Shown: positions 35,101 through 48,745, counted from the stretch's first letter. The stretch: 64,000 bases of DNA from Branchiostoma floridae (GCF_000003815.2 NC_049988.1:9641645-9705644), one strand, 5' to 3'. Numbers and translations are program-made. The notes: a model not told the origin generated them from the letters alone.

Positions 35101-38100
35101 ACTTTAACTCGCGAGATACAGACACATGATCTTATTAACTTGTGATCTTGCCTATACTACAGTAGTATATAAGCATTTGGTCAAACGTGCCAGGAAGTTT
35201 ATAACGCCCACCGTCTCTGTTCAGTGATGGCTTGAATGCCCTGATGTACACATTTTTTGTATATAATCTCTTCCTATGACAGGACATTTGTTTCCTTTTC
35301 TTACAATATTGCACAAATTAAAATTTGCATTTCCTACAACAAGACTATAATATCAGTAGACTATAATATCTATTTATAGGACTATGGTGTGGGTTGCAAA
35401 CATAGTTTCACTCCTGACCACTCAATATTTCCATCCATCACCTTCTGCCACAGTACTGAACGTTGTCTTGATGGCCTCCTTCACCTCTGAGATCCACGTC
35501 TCCAGGGCAAGCCCACTGTTCCTGTCCACCTCACTGAAGCAGTACTGCGAGGACACCCAGTGGTTCACAAAGGAAATGCAGCTGGGGAGTGCTGCAAGCT
35601 GTGGGGTCAGTCTTGTTTGCAGCTTGTTCAGGAGCTGAAATCAGAAGTAATTTTGATGATGAATCCTTGGTCTCTACAAAGTCATTCACCCTATCCACAA
35701 CATTAGGCATCATCTCTCCATCTAGCTAATTTTTCTTCATAACTAACAAATGGTTAATGATCAGGCAAAGATGCCTCATTAAAGCAATCAGAATTTCCAT
35801 ATACAATGCCCTGCAAGATTTTTTGGAGAAGGATAGTATGAACAAAAAATAATGAAAAAAATAAAATTATATACCATTTGGCTCGCCCCTGAGGCATCGC
35901 CAAAAACCATGTTATGTTGAAACAAAATTAAATCAAGCATTGGATTCTATTCTTATTTTTATAATGTAGTACAAGATAGGGAACATGTTTGGTACACTTT
36001 CAAACCAACCTGTGCCACTGTGTTGACGATTGATTGTGTGACAAGTTCAGGGTTGTAGTCATCCTTCTCTGCTTCCTTCTCTCCCTCTATCTGAGCACCA
36101 CCGACACTTTGAGGTCCAAAGTCTAGCCAGCGTGTCACAACTTTCTTAGCAGCGGTCACATCATCCTTCTTGCTCTGCAAAGTATATCAAAACAGAAAAC
36201 ATTTGATTAATAAATAATTGTTGTAGTGCTTCTTGTTACCTCTCTGAAGCTGTTGAACTGTTAAGCTTCACTCAAATATATTTTGTCTTTGAATTTAGTC
36301 TACATCATAAAACAAAAAAACATGTATTACAAATGTCAAAGCATCACTATAACTGCATACTCAAACATACTCCTTTTATAAGAGTTGATAAGAAACATTT
36401 GGGATATTTTGCATACAGTCCAGACATTGTGTTCTAAATCTATTTTAAAATCTTTACCAGAGGACATCCCAGCTTTTCCTTAGCCCAGATCTCCATGGCT
36501 CTGTCAACCTTTCTGCTCGTCTTGACCTTGACCTCCGGGGCAGTGACCCCAGCGGCAGGGTCAAACACGGGTGCATCGACCTTGATTGGCTGAGCAGTGT
36601 TACAGCTGGCCACCTCCCGGCACCTGGTGAGCAGCGCTTCTGTAGGGCCTGAGATGGGAGGTTCTGTCTGGGTGGCTCCACCCTGAATCACACCTGGAGG
36701 TAAGGAAGGGTCCATTCATTAAGTAGAAATAGAAGGTTTTACATATGAAACAAAAAATTAAAGATCTCATACCCCCAAGAACTTTTAATGAAAACCAAAT
36801 TTTCTAAGCTGTTTTGATGTATTTCAACAGATCATTGTCCACTCATTTTAAAAGTTCTGGCTGTTTTTCTGCATATATTCTTGTGCCAGTATGCAATGTA
36901 ACATGATATTATCATATAGCCAGATGTCATTGACCAATGAGAAGGCTCCATTACTACCCAAAACTAACCCATCGATCATCCCATATGAAGACCACAAGTT
37001 TGAGGACAGCCATACCCCGAGCACTCCAAGTTTAGTAGGGACCCATCCTAGTGTGAGTGGATCAAACCATACAGTCTGGTCATTTATACATTGTAGCTTG
37101 TACCTACTGTGGAAAACTGGTGTGCTATGCATAAAAACGGTTTACAGGTTATGTGAAACAAACAAACAGACTGACCTTGTCCCTCCCCATGCAGTAGGCA
37201 GTCGACAAGTCCATCCACCACATTATCGGACGTGTCCTTGTACATCTGTCCTGCTGCCCTGCGGTACGCCTCCGCAATGAACGACACCCAGAAACTGCCC
37301 AACTTCTCTCCATTTTCTCCTGCAAGTATAACACATTGCACAAAAGTGTTAAACTAGGCAATATTCATAAGACATTGGTGAGTTTGTTTCACATGGCAAA
37401 CAAACAAACAAACATCACATTATCATGATTACCAGTCCAAGAGAGTCTGAAAACAAGTTGATATGGAGCAAAAGGATATCCAGTATTGGAAAGAGAGGGT
37501 AACTAGTTAGTTACAAGAATATCAGGGACGGTGGCCAATCAGCACCAAGGACTGTAAAAAGGACCAATCAGCAACAAGGCATAAATGAGAAGCCAATCAG
37601 CACCAAGGACAGAAAAGTATAGTATAGGATAAAAGTATAAAAAAAGAAATTTATAAAGGGCTCATCATAAACAGCCTGATTGATTGAGCCTAATTGGTCC
37701 TTTAAGTACTGAAGGAGAACCAATCAGATCAGCACCAAGGACAACCACTGTAAGGAGAACCAATCAGCACTATTATGATTGTAGAGAGGACCAATCAGCA
37801 ATAAGGCCTAAATAAGACACCAATTACTACCTAGGACAGAAAAGTGGGGCAATCAACAGAAAGTTATAAAGAGCCAATGAAAAGCATAGTATGAAACAAA
37901 TATAAAGGGTACGTGAAACAACATTGACTTGCCATAACATTGTTTCATGCCATCAGTAAAATACATTGCTGCAATATTCAGAGGAATATCATATATAACG
38001 GAAATATCAAACAACACAAAAAAATTGAAGCTGCTGTTTTACCAAAGATATCCTTCAGTGTCTCCCTTGGAAGACAAACGACTGAGCCAATCAGGGTGTA

Positions 38101-41100
38101 GAGGTTGGCAAGTACGTCCTTGGTGCGACCTTGAATGGAGCTGCAGAAGTTCCGAACCTTCTCCTCAACAGCCTCTGCCATTCCAAAGTCTGCCACCATT
38201 GCTACAAGTAGGGAGATATTGAGACACTGTTACAGTAGCCCTGTTCATCTTACCTTATATGTCCAATATACATGTGTATAATCTTAACACCATTTACCAG
38301 ATGTTGCAATTGAAAAATTTATTCAAATTAAGAAAATTGGCAGTGATATATCATGGAATGTATACATGTTTACATGTCATCAAAGAATCAACTTCAGAAG
38401 CAGACAGGAAAGAAAGCTTGACTGAAAACTTGTCTGTGTTGGTACAACTAATGAAAGAAAGCTGTACTTTTGAGGAAACCTGCATGTTCTTTCACATATA
38501 GAGCACAATCAGAAATTTGAATGCTGCATACATGTAACTTGTAGCTGGGACTCATAACTTGAACATCAAACATAATCTGTGCATACTACGTATATTATGG
38601 CCACCAAATTTAGTGTAAAGAGAAGCTAGCCTGTCAAAGTGTAATACATACAGTAGCCTCAGGATTCCTGATGGATTTAGCATAGATCATTGCATTTGAC
38701 AGAATCATCTCATATTAGCCCCCTAAAACAACAACAGTCACAGTTACTGTTCACATGAGAATACCTGCACATGTCCTGTGGAAGGCAAACAGCAGCCTGA
38801 GCTGGTGCTGACCGGTTGTGTCCGGATCTAGCCGGCTGATCATGTTCCCCAGCACCATCAGCAGGACGTCCTGCTGCTTGGGGTCAAAGCCCAGAGGATC
38901 CAGGGTGCAGAGGTACCCCAGGGATGGGGCTAGAAGCAACTGTTGGAATGAAAAAAATTATACATAAACCTCTCAGTGATGTGTGATCTGTGTCCATATA
39001 GACGGTATGATCCATCTTTTGGAAAATCACAAACAAGATCTCACAATTCCATGAAACAATAGAGTTTCTCTTCCTTATGTCTTGTTTACTTGTGGTTAAT
39101 AAAACAAGCAAATAATGTTTTGATTAACATAACAAGAGTCCATTGATCACTTCCTGTCACTTCACAGTGAATGTGACTGGCATGTTGGGAACTGCAAAAA
39201 CCAAGACAGACCAGAAACAATGAATTAATATCCTCGTCTATTCTACCAATGGCCTGTCATCTCTGATCAATAACTAGTTCTACCACCTCTGACCTCTACT
39301 TCTTGTCACTCCAGCAAGTTTGACCTTTGTGGTCACCTTACCACTTCCTGCCATTCTCTACTGACAGTGACTACAGGCACACACCATTATGGCAGGAAGT
39401 AGAGGTCAGAGGTGGTAGAAGTAGTCATTGATCAGGCATGACAGGCCAATCATAACAGACAGAGAGGTACACCAACAACAAGAGATTACATACACAGAGT
39501 CAACAATGAAGATTTGCAAATATTTGCCGCTAGCTTAGGTTGTACCAGTTCCTACCTTCACCCTGTCCCAGTGAGACTTGGTGATGTACAGGGGCAGCCA
39601 TGAGTTGATTGGCTCCCTTGCCTGTCCAACAGTGGCCACCCCCAGCTCGGCATGCCGGTCGAAGGTGAATCCCCCGTGTGCACTGAGGTGGCCGCTCAGC
39701 TGTATCTTGTGCTCCAGTGCCTCCAGTATAGAGGTCCTGCTCACCAGGGAGCCGCTCACACCATGGATGTACAGCTAGGGAAACAGTACTAGGTGTCAGA
39801 AAAGTTCTCAAATTGCTCACTGTTCATCCTTGGCTTAACTGTTCTTATTGTCAACCTACCTCACAAATTACAGGCATCTCCTGCTTGTTATGTCACCGCA
39901 TCATGTGATAGCTGATGGAATATGGTCATATCACACACCAAAAAAAAGACAATTTGAGAAGATGTATAACCTTTAGTTCTCAGTAAATAGTGATTTTAAC
40001 ACTCTCAACTTGATACACTGTGTATATATTTTTTTTATATTTATGTCTATTCTACCTACTTTTCCAAGTGTCATGTACACTTTAAATTGGTGAATATCAC
40101 CTGCAAATGCATGTCATACTCATAGCATTAGGTATTTCTGACTAGCAATGTAAAATTACTGCAACAAACACTATCACCAAAACCAGTCTTAGGGTATACA
40201 AGTGTTCATTTCAAAATGACTGTGTAGAAATAAAAATGGTATGTTAACATGAATACAACAAGATACAAACCCACAAACCTAGTTTTAGCTTTTCATTATT
40301 ATTCCAAGTTCAATCACAACTATGATAACTCGTGAGTATCATGACTCACCAATGTTGGCTCATCCAGTGCATGTTCAGACCTTTTAATGGCCAGTCCAAA
40401 CCCCAGAACATCAGAGTTGTCATCAGGATCCTCCAACAGCTCCCTCACATTGTACTGTAAAACAACAACTTCTAAAGTTTGCTGATATAGGACAACATAA
40501 AAGAGAATTATCCTGCAAGAACACATACACAAGGAACATGACTTCTTCAAAAGAAACTTACTAGAATTTGTCCATTAAGTCAAAGGTAAACATCATTTGT
40601 CTTCAAGAAGAATAGTGTAACAAAAATTTTAAGAAGTTAGGAGTTTAAAGACAATTTGGTCCCAGAAGTCATCAGCCATACGGGAAGCGTACCTTAACTT
40701 ATTTTGTTCTGAAACAGCAGTCCTACTTTTTTACCTCTATCATTCTCACTCATTGTACAATTTTAAGGTGTTTTATCTTTTAAATGTTTAATAATTTGGA
40801 TGAAACAGTCTTCATGATATTCTGTAGTTCTGATCTGTTCTGTTCAAAGAAAGATGAAAGATTAATTTTGGTTCAAGAAAAAAAGGATAATTTGCCTACC
40901 TGTGACAGCACACAGTGAAAGAAGTCCAGTGCATTTTGGGACAGGTTGGCTGTCTCTGATTGGTCCACTCTGAGCATGCTCAGTTGTGCTGCTGCCTCCT
41001 GTACAGCTGACACGTTCTTGCTGACACGTTTGTCCATGATGCGCTGACGGCGGGACTTGGTGAACTGAAAATCAAGCCAACCTTTTGATTTCTGAGCTTA

Positions 41101-44100
41101 ATCAAAGCTACGAGTTTCTGGCTTGAACTAAAAGACCAAGGGAAAAGGAGCATTGATGTAAAACATTAATGTCAGCCAAATAGATTTGATTACATAGAAA
41201 TAATGCCAAGCGTTAGCCATGAGAGATGGTGTGTTACACCTAATGCTTGTCATATCAGTACAGATATAAAGATGCTACAAGACTTCATCATTCTATCTAG
41301 TAGGGAAAAAGGGAGGGAGGTAAAGGTAAATGGTAGTCCTATAACCTCTCAGTTTTCTGTCCATTAGCCGAGCAAGTTGGCTATTCAACAATTCTAGCTG
41401 GCTATAGGCAAATTTGTATCAACTGTTTTTTCCTCTCCAAGCTCACTACCAATACAGCCTACTCTCTGTACCATCCACACAGTGCAAAACATGGTGTCAC
41501 CTCCAGAATGCATGGGATGTCAGAACAGCAGAATGCTCACCTGTGTGGAGAACCTGAGGTCGTTGGCCTTTGCCAACAGTGACACAGACGACCCCTGGGC
41601 TCTCCTGAAGTCGGCTACCAGACTGTGCATACGGTCAATCTGTAATGGTGATGGGCACTATGTCAGGTTTGAGAAACAAAGACTGCAACCTGGAAACTCA
41701 TCTGAAATCTGAAATCACCCAAACTGTGGATGCCATTGGATGCGAGGATTTGTGTTACAATCACACAGAAGACACTGTCAATCACCTTAAGCTACAATCA
41801 TCTGTGAAGATGGAAGGATGCCTACTCGGAGTATGGCTGTATCAGGGGAAAGTCTAATTGGGTAAAAAAAAATGCGCCAAGAAACTTGGCCCACTATTAT
41901 CTTATAGGACAATGATTACTTATTACAACTGTGGATTGAAAAAATTTCAAGCATTTCTGCCCAGTACTGTAAAACATCACATTTACATCATAAAACATGG
42001 CAACATTTGTAGCTTTTGATGTAAGAATAAGTACATACCAGTTGCTTGTGCAATTTATGCTCATGAAATAAAATGCTATCTTACTAAAATTACCATCTTG
42101 CGCAGGGATATTCAGTACCAACTTCGGCCATGTAGTTTGCTCTCCTTACTTAAACATAAGATTGAATAAACTCAATAGTCAATTTCTGAAATTTTCCATA
42201 AATGTGGAAAGGACCATATAAAAGTGTACCTTTCCCTGCAGTTCCTTGAGATGTTCCAAGAGGGCCCTCCTGAGTTCCTTGTCCATTCCCTTGTGCCCAT
42301 ACACCTGGACATTGGTCACTCTGTCCTGTAGTCTAGTCAGACGTTTCTCCAGTTGGTCAAATGTGCCCCCTATATATGGCAGGCAAATGTAAGAATATTC
42401 CTTGTTCTCACAGAGGGCCTGCATACTGTTTTCCATAAGGTACATTTTGTATAGGCAGCCTACTTCAATTTCCTGTCATTTGTATGGGAAGCTATCTTAT
42501 CCAGATAATTTGTATTGAGGACTCCAACTTTTGCATAGCTGCCTTCCTTGATTTTAGCGTAATATGTAGGGGGTTTTCTGAATTCACCATAAAATATTGC
42601 AGGGACCCCCCAAATAAACCCAGTCAGAGTGTTGACATCATTCAAAGTTCTTGAACAAGGTCTGGGATCCCTACGAAGCAAGTATAAAACTGAAATAACG
42701 TACCATCTCCACTATTGGTGATAGCCTTGGACAGTCGGACACTCAGAGAATCTGCATTTCTCTCCAAAACCCGCACAGCCCACAAAACCTGCAGAAGGAC
42801 AGGAGATATTAGCCAATGAGAAGAGGACAAAGAAACCAATCAGGACAAGGGACAACTTGAGGTAGCCAATCAACACGAAGGAGAGGATAAAGTAGCCAAC
42901 CAGCACTATGAAGCAGATGCAATATTTAATCAGCACCAAGGACAGGACAGTGTAGTATGTCAGCACAATTTCAGCAAAGTAGCACCAAGGAGAGGGTGAA
43001 ATAGCCAGTCAGTACCAAGGACAGGACTTAATAGTCAATCAGCATCATGGAAAGGATTTCATCTGCAATTAACTTAAAATGGCATTTATTAGCCAATCAG
43101 CACCAAGGACAGTACATATCAGCCAATCAGCATTAAAGACCTGTGATACAAGCCAATCAGCTCCAAGGACAGTACATATCAGCCAATCAGCATTAAAGAC
43201 CTGTGATACAAGCCAATCAGCACCAAAGACTGTACATATCAGCCAATCAGCATTAGAGACCTGTGATACAAGCCAATCAGCACCAAGGACAGTACATATC
43301 AGCCAATCAGCATTAAAGACCTGTGATACAAGCCAATCAGCACCAAAGACTGTACATATCAGCCAATCAGCATTAGAGACCTGTGATACAAGCCAATCAG
43401 CTCCAAGGACAGTACATATCAGCCAATCAGCATTAAAGACCTGTGATACAAGCCAATCAGCACCAAAGACTGTACATATCAGCCAATCAGCATTAGAGAC
43501 CTGTGATACAAGCCAATCAGCACCAAGGACAGTACATATCAGCCAATCAGCATTAAAGACCTGTGATACAAGCCAATCAGCACCAAAGACTGTACATATC
43601 AGCCAATCAGCATTAGAGACCTGTGATACAAGCCAATCAGCACCAAGGAAAGTACACATCAGCCAATCAGCATTAAAGACCTGTGATACAAGCCAATCAG
43701 CTCCAAGGACAGTACATATCAGCCAATCAGCATAAAGATATGGGATACAAGCCAATCAGCACCAAGGACAGTACATATCAGCCACTCAGCATTGAAGACC
43801 TGTGATACAAGACAACCAGCACCAAGGACAGTACATATCAGCCAATCAGCAGTAAAGACCTGTGATACAAGCCAATGAGCACCAAGGACAGTACATATCA
43901 GCCAATCAGCATAAAGATATGGGATACAAGCCAATCAGCACCAAGGACAGTACATATCAGCCAATCAGCATAAAGATCTGTGATACAAGCCAACTAGCGC
44001 CAAGGACAGGCAGTATTAGTGCTATGAACTAATTGTTCTTCATTGACAAGAGAGTCTTCCTTCCCTAACCCACCTTGTCTGCAGGTGCCTTGACCAGCTC

Positions 44101-47100
44101 CCGTGAGGTCTCCTTGACCAGACAGGGCAGCTCCAGGTCCTGCTGAGCCACCTGCATCTTCAAGGTGATGGAGACTTGTGGCAAGGTCACAGGGTCAGCC
44201 ATGACCACCCATGTGTCTGCCTGGACCAGGAGCCTCTTCTGACCTGTTGAGAGTGTTTAACCCATACATTACAATAGGCCAGTTCAGAGTTTTAACTGCA
44301 CATGCACATGCACAAGGCCAAAGACCCCTAGCAGATCAATTGATCCCATCTGCAAAGATGGTCAAACAAAACGTCATCTACAAAGAATATGTTCCATTGC
44401 AACCTATGCCAAACTGCAGTGTTATCAGCACAGACAGCTGAAAATGCATACATACCCTCTGCACTGCTTGCAGCTTCTGCCTCCTCTGTACTCTCCTCCT
44501 CTTGCTCCTCCACTACTACTTCCCCCTTGATGGTGACAGTCTGCTTGCTGCCATCTGGTGTGTAGAACCTGTCTTCTCCTTCTAGCTTCATCAGCATATC
44601 AACCTCCCTACCAGCACTGAGGAAGGGGGAAACAAGTATGGAAAACTAGAGAGGTGACATATGGAAGCAAATACATAATGTTTACCTTCACATGGTCTAC
44701 TACTAAGTAACTGTAACTGTTACTCAATCACATTCACATATATGGTTACTAGACCCTCTAGCTCTGTCCTGCCACTTGCTACATTGCATGATTGTGTTAT
44801 ATGCAACTGAATACATCAGGGTGGCTAGTACTTAAGCTGTAACCATGGCAATAGCATCTGGTGTAGGTCAGTGATCTCATTTGTTTGGAACATCAGAAGA
44901 AGGAAAGAAAGGAGTAAAAACATTATGTTTTCATTCCACAAAGCTAAACAGGAGAAGATAATTGTATGAGCCAATTCAAGGTTTACATTGCACATGCTCA
45001 GTGTGATACACTGTGGATAACGCATTAAAGATGAAGGCCCCTCATACTTACACAAACACATCTGAACATGGTATCAAGGTTGGTCTAGACAAGAACAGTT
45101 TACAAGTTAGATGACTTCACCTTTGATCTCACACATGTGCAGGTGAAACTGTGATCTGGCTTATTGCATTCTACTAATACTTCTTACCTCAGAGCCACAA
45201 AGTCAAAGAGCTCCTGCAGCTTGGCCTTGAGGGCCTCTGTCCCGTCACTAGGCTCCGTGTAGCGGAACAAGCCTGCGGTGGTTCCCGTCTTCCGCAGGCG
45301 ACCAAGGAAGTTGTAGTCGTGCTGGGCGCTGAAGCCAACCACGTGAACTATCGCCTATTGACAACAATATATATGGTATAATATACAATATAAACCCCTG
45401 CTTAACCCATTGGGTCACTTAATCCTCACTCTTAGTGAGCAATTGGGCTTGTCTTAATCATGATGTTTCTGACCTAGGGCAAAGAGTTGCTGTTACAGTT
45501 ACAATGTATCCCATTACCTTTGAGTGGCCTAGGGGTCACACCTTGAAATGACCTTCAGGTTTTGTTACGTGGTGATCATTAAGTAAAAAAAAATGCTTCA
45601 TCGTTTCATGTCCATGCCACAATACAGAGCGAAAAACTTTGACAAGGCTGTGTACATGTATTGTTTTTTTTTAAATATTTATAATACTAAGTCAAACGTT
45701 TTAACTATCTTAAAAGATAGTTGAGTAGGGTCAAAATGAAGTCCAAAATGCAATTCCTACCTATAAGACATTCTCTCTAGAAGGGTGTGCATGTGTATAT
45801 GAATGGCAAAATCAACATTTTGACAAAATTGTGACATTTTGTTGCAATCACATGTAATACGGATTTGTGACACTTGGAAAATGTTACAGTTTGGATGGCC
45901 CCCCTTTTTCACATTTGTGTCAGGGAGAGTCAAATTTCTTTAAAAAAATGAAACAAAAAGCTGAAACAGAAAGTGAGAGACTTTTGCAACAAGTTGCAAT
46001 TTAATACATATATTAATAATTTTTAAGGAAAGTACACTGCAATTGTATTTATATTTAGTGTTAGTTATAGGGCCAATGTTTCCCCACCTCGTGGCCTAGT
46101 CTGGCGAGGGCCTCCTTCCAGCTCCTGACTGAGCGGTCGATGTCCGCTCCACGGTTACATGTGTCGGCACCGTCCGTCATGAACACCACCACTGTCTTAG
46201 AGACAGGAGTACCTACACAGGAGGGTCCAGTTATCAATCATTATGATATCCTTCATTATGTATTTCTTCCCTAACATACAGGTCAGGGATTTTATAAACA
46301 TGTACCCAGTGCTCAAAATATCCACTTTTTGCACAGTGCGCAACCTGAAATTTTGCAGTTGGAACACCACTTTTCCCCCACCTACAAACATAAGCTTTTG
46401 TATTTACTTCTTCATCAGATAAAACATACATGTAAGAAGTTACATGATTTACAACCTGAAATGTTGATGGCGCAACCTGGCTTTTGACTCATGGAAAGAA
46501 AATTTATTCTAACCTTGTATTTCAGTCTTCAAACAGTCCTTGATACAACTGAACGCTGCTGCAAAACTGGTCATACCGTCAGCATTTACTCTATTCACTG
46601 CATCCTGGTATGACCTGTCACAGAATAAGAATACATTTTGTATAAGGAAGTTTAGAAAACACACAACAATTGCAAAGTGGCAGCGATCAAAATTGGATTA
46701 AGTCATGCTATCACTCATGCATAATGTAAACTTAAACTTTAAAGCAGGATTTAAAAAACGACAACTGACCCTGCATACTGCAGTAGGGAAGCCTTGTCAT
46801 TGTAGATGACCACATCCAGGGCCACACTGGGGTTTACACTGGCCACATCTCCGATCATGTACAGTAGGGCCTGCTGTACCTGAAGGAAGAGACAGGGAGA
46901 GCTTCATTTCTCAAGTGCGCAACCATTGACAAGGAGACAGTAATTCAGAATTATTCTGTATTGTTTCATTGGGATCTAAGTGTGATAAATGGGTACATTT
47001 CTCACCCAACAAAGGAAAGGGGAAATATGTTTTGTTTTTTTTTGCTTGCCGGCCTTTCTGAAAGTTGCTCTCAGTCTCTTCAAAGAATTGTAATCAAACA

Positions 47101-48610
47101 CTTTTCTTGAGGATCTGAAAACACTGAAGGAAGCATAAGGACATTTGAAGGCGTGAAGGAAGCATAAGGACATTTGACTAAAGACATTATTTTAACTCAA
47201 CTTGTTTTGCTTGATTAATGTTACTATTTTCTGCCCATGCTCTTACACAATGCTCTTTTAATTTGACATATTTAAAGTCTACCACAGGCTTGTAGCCAGA
47301 CGGAAATCATTTTCCACCCCTTCGATTTTTAATGGCTTTGGAGCAGCGTTCCTATGGGGTACAGGGGCATGCTCCCAAGGAAAATTTTGAAATCTAGACT
47401 CTCTGAAACGCTATTTCCTGCATTTTGAGGGTTAAGATTTGCTCACAGAGGACGGAATGGATTTAAAAAAATTCCGTCCCCAGCTGCAAAATTCCATCAA
47501 AGGACGGAAGGATGGGTGCTGGCTACAATCCTGGTCTACCACATAGTACAGATGAGCTTTAATGGCTGTGTCTCTACCTGTCGCCATGGGTTACCCGACA
47601 TGGATCCACTCTTGTCTGCTGCCACAATGACATGGGTACGCTTGTTCTGAAGCAGACTGGTCCATTCCATTGGCAGGGGGATCTGCAACTTCAGCAGCTG
47701 CTCTTTGCTCACAGACCCACTGGCAACCGAAGCTCCATCCCCTGCTATAGAGAATGACATGGACTGTGTCTTACCATATGATGATACTGGAGTATTTTGT
47801 TTCGTTTATTGATTATATAAATCAACATTGACAATAATTACCATGCCTTTATCAATTTAGGCAATTTGCAACTTAGTTTCCATGGAACACATAAAGCTAC
47901 TGCAAATCTAAAAGAATTACAGTAATTTGTCCATTTTCTTTAGGTTAAGATAAGGTATCCTGAGCATGATCACCAAGAAAGTAAAAGTCCAAAAATCGCC
48001 TTTCATAGGAGCCCTGGGTAATAATTATCCACTGTACTAAGTTCATGGTATTGGAAGGTGGAACCAAGGACGTTATATCACATGTGATATAACGTCCTTG
48101 GTGGAACCTATCCCTCTCCTTCTACTGCCTGTATATACCTCACCCCGAATAAGTCAGGTACCCTATGGCACCTGGAAATTGTACCTTTGCCAAGAACCAA
48201 GCCCATTTTTTTCTCAATCCAACATCCACTAGCCTAACTGCTCATGCTAGGCCAAGTTACTTCTAAAGTTACAAGTTCAAGTGTTTCGTTTTGTATCTGA
48301 CATGCAATTCATTGGTACTGTTTTTTTTTTTGTTTTTTTTTCAAATGAATAAAGAAAGATGAAAATACGTTTTTACTACAATATTGACCATGCTCATAGG
48401 TGTCTCCTTTGTACTGGAGTCTTTACCTGTGAGGTTAACATGTGCTATAGTCTTTAAGACTGACTGACAGCAGAACATACCTGTCCCATGTGACTGTTCT
48501 GGCTGGTCTCCTGATGCAATACTCTCCAAGATAAGCTTAGCCTCCAGCAGATCTGAGTTCTGTATGGTCTCCTGTATGGTCTGACTAAGGGTGCTCTTTG
48601 ATGCACCCAT
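32183..48610 (-). CDS. Large vWA-domain protein, 25 exons, possibly N-myristoylated
   Basis: Exons, minus strand: 48610-48481, 47744-47578, 46879-46770, 46614-46514, 46212-46088, 45354-45188, 44616-44456, 44243-44074, 42788-42704, 42369-42230, 41639-41541, 41064-40900, 40454-40350, 39774-39556, 38939-38765, 38201-38043, 37319-37176, 36693-36458, 36174-36010, 35634-35442, 34927-34794, 34409-34235, 33728-33573, 32916-32696, 32368-32183. All 24 junctions keep phase; total 1295 residues. The vWA domain is at about 78-280 with a complete MIDAS: DKSGS (D87, S89, S91), T151 in GMTSF, D183 in FMTDGAD. It starts MGASKS, a myristoylation-type N terminus, with no signal peptide or membrane span, so it is probably cytoplasmic. 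After the vWA domain come two acidic linkers (EEQEEESTEEAEAA; about residues 1010-1045 with an Asp run followed by KAQKRKSR) and long helical stretches without a domain I recognise. The C terminus is basic (NTRKGKKRR). A scaffold or metal-dependent binding role is only inference. Confidence 0.85.
33010..33085 (-). pseudogene. Relic or alternative duplicate of the penultimate exon of the vWA gene
   Basis: On the minus strand, a GCAG acceptor is followed by sequence encoding GYLINTSNQRGDGFINLIK, which parallels the start of the real exon at 32916 (GYLMNTHKERDDGFIDLIQ). The similarity then stops and the frame runs on for a few codons to a stop at 32976-32978. It has no donor and lacks the second two thirds of the exon. 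Confidence 0.7.
33089..33114. repeat. (AATG)n microsatellite
   Basis: About six AATG units lie in the intron next to the duplicated exon relic. Confidence 0.9.
37525..37870. repeat. Degenerate CCAATCAGCACCAAGGA repeats in a vWA-gene intron
   Basis: Roughly eight scattered copies of (A/G)(A/G)CCAATCAGCA, with CAAGGAC following in several, are separated by AT-rich sequence. This is the same core as the large array at 43091-43990. Confidence 0.8.
39246..39452. mobile_element. Hairpin MITE in a vWA-gene intron
   Basis: TGGCCTGTCAT, TGATCAAT and CTACCACCTCTGACCTCTAC on the left arm have reverse complements on the right arm (GTAGAGGTCAGAGGTGGTAG, ATTGATCA, ATGACAGGCCA). The arms are about 55 bp. 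Confidence 0.75.
42815..43090. repeat. Diverged flank of the CCAAT minisatellite
   Basis: Irregularly spaced variants of AGCCAATCAGCACCAAGGA and AACCAATCAGGACAAGGGA. They grade into the regular 60-bp array that begins at 43091. Confidence 0.8.
43091..43990. repeat. 60-bp minisatellite with two perfect CCAAT boxes per unit
   Basis: About 15 tandem units with exact 60-bp spacing. Each holds two AGCCAATCAGC cores, giving about 30 in 900 bp. Alternating variants (CAAGGACAGT / CAAAGACTGT; ATTAAAGAC / ATTAGAGAC) show a 120-bp higher-order pattern. The period is a multiple of three and lacks stops, so both strands show long periodic open frames that are not genes. It lies in the intron between exons 44243-44074 and 42788-42704 of the vWA gene. 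Confidence 0.95.
48057..48108. mobile_element. 34-bp perfect palindrome flanked by 9-bp direct repeats
   Basis: The palindrome 48066-48099 (half-site AAGGACGTTATATCACA) is loop-free. GGTGGAACC lies immediately on both sides (48057-48065 and 48100-48108). It is in intron 1 of the vWA gene. Confidence 0.85.
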
Positions 48611-48745
48611 CTTCAGAATTCTTCCACTCTAATGAGGTAAAAGAGTGTCATTTCCATTAACTGTGAATTATAACGTTACATCAGTTATCCACAGCAGGAT
48701 TTCTTAAATAAGAATTGTAGAAAAGCTGTTACAGTAATTATTTCG

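Noticed and set aside
43069-43755. Long periodic open frames on both strands (218 and 228 codons)
   Set aside because: They come from a stop-free 60-bp repeat whose length is a multiple of three, lie inside an intron, and have no start context or splice support.
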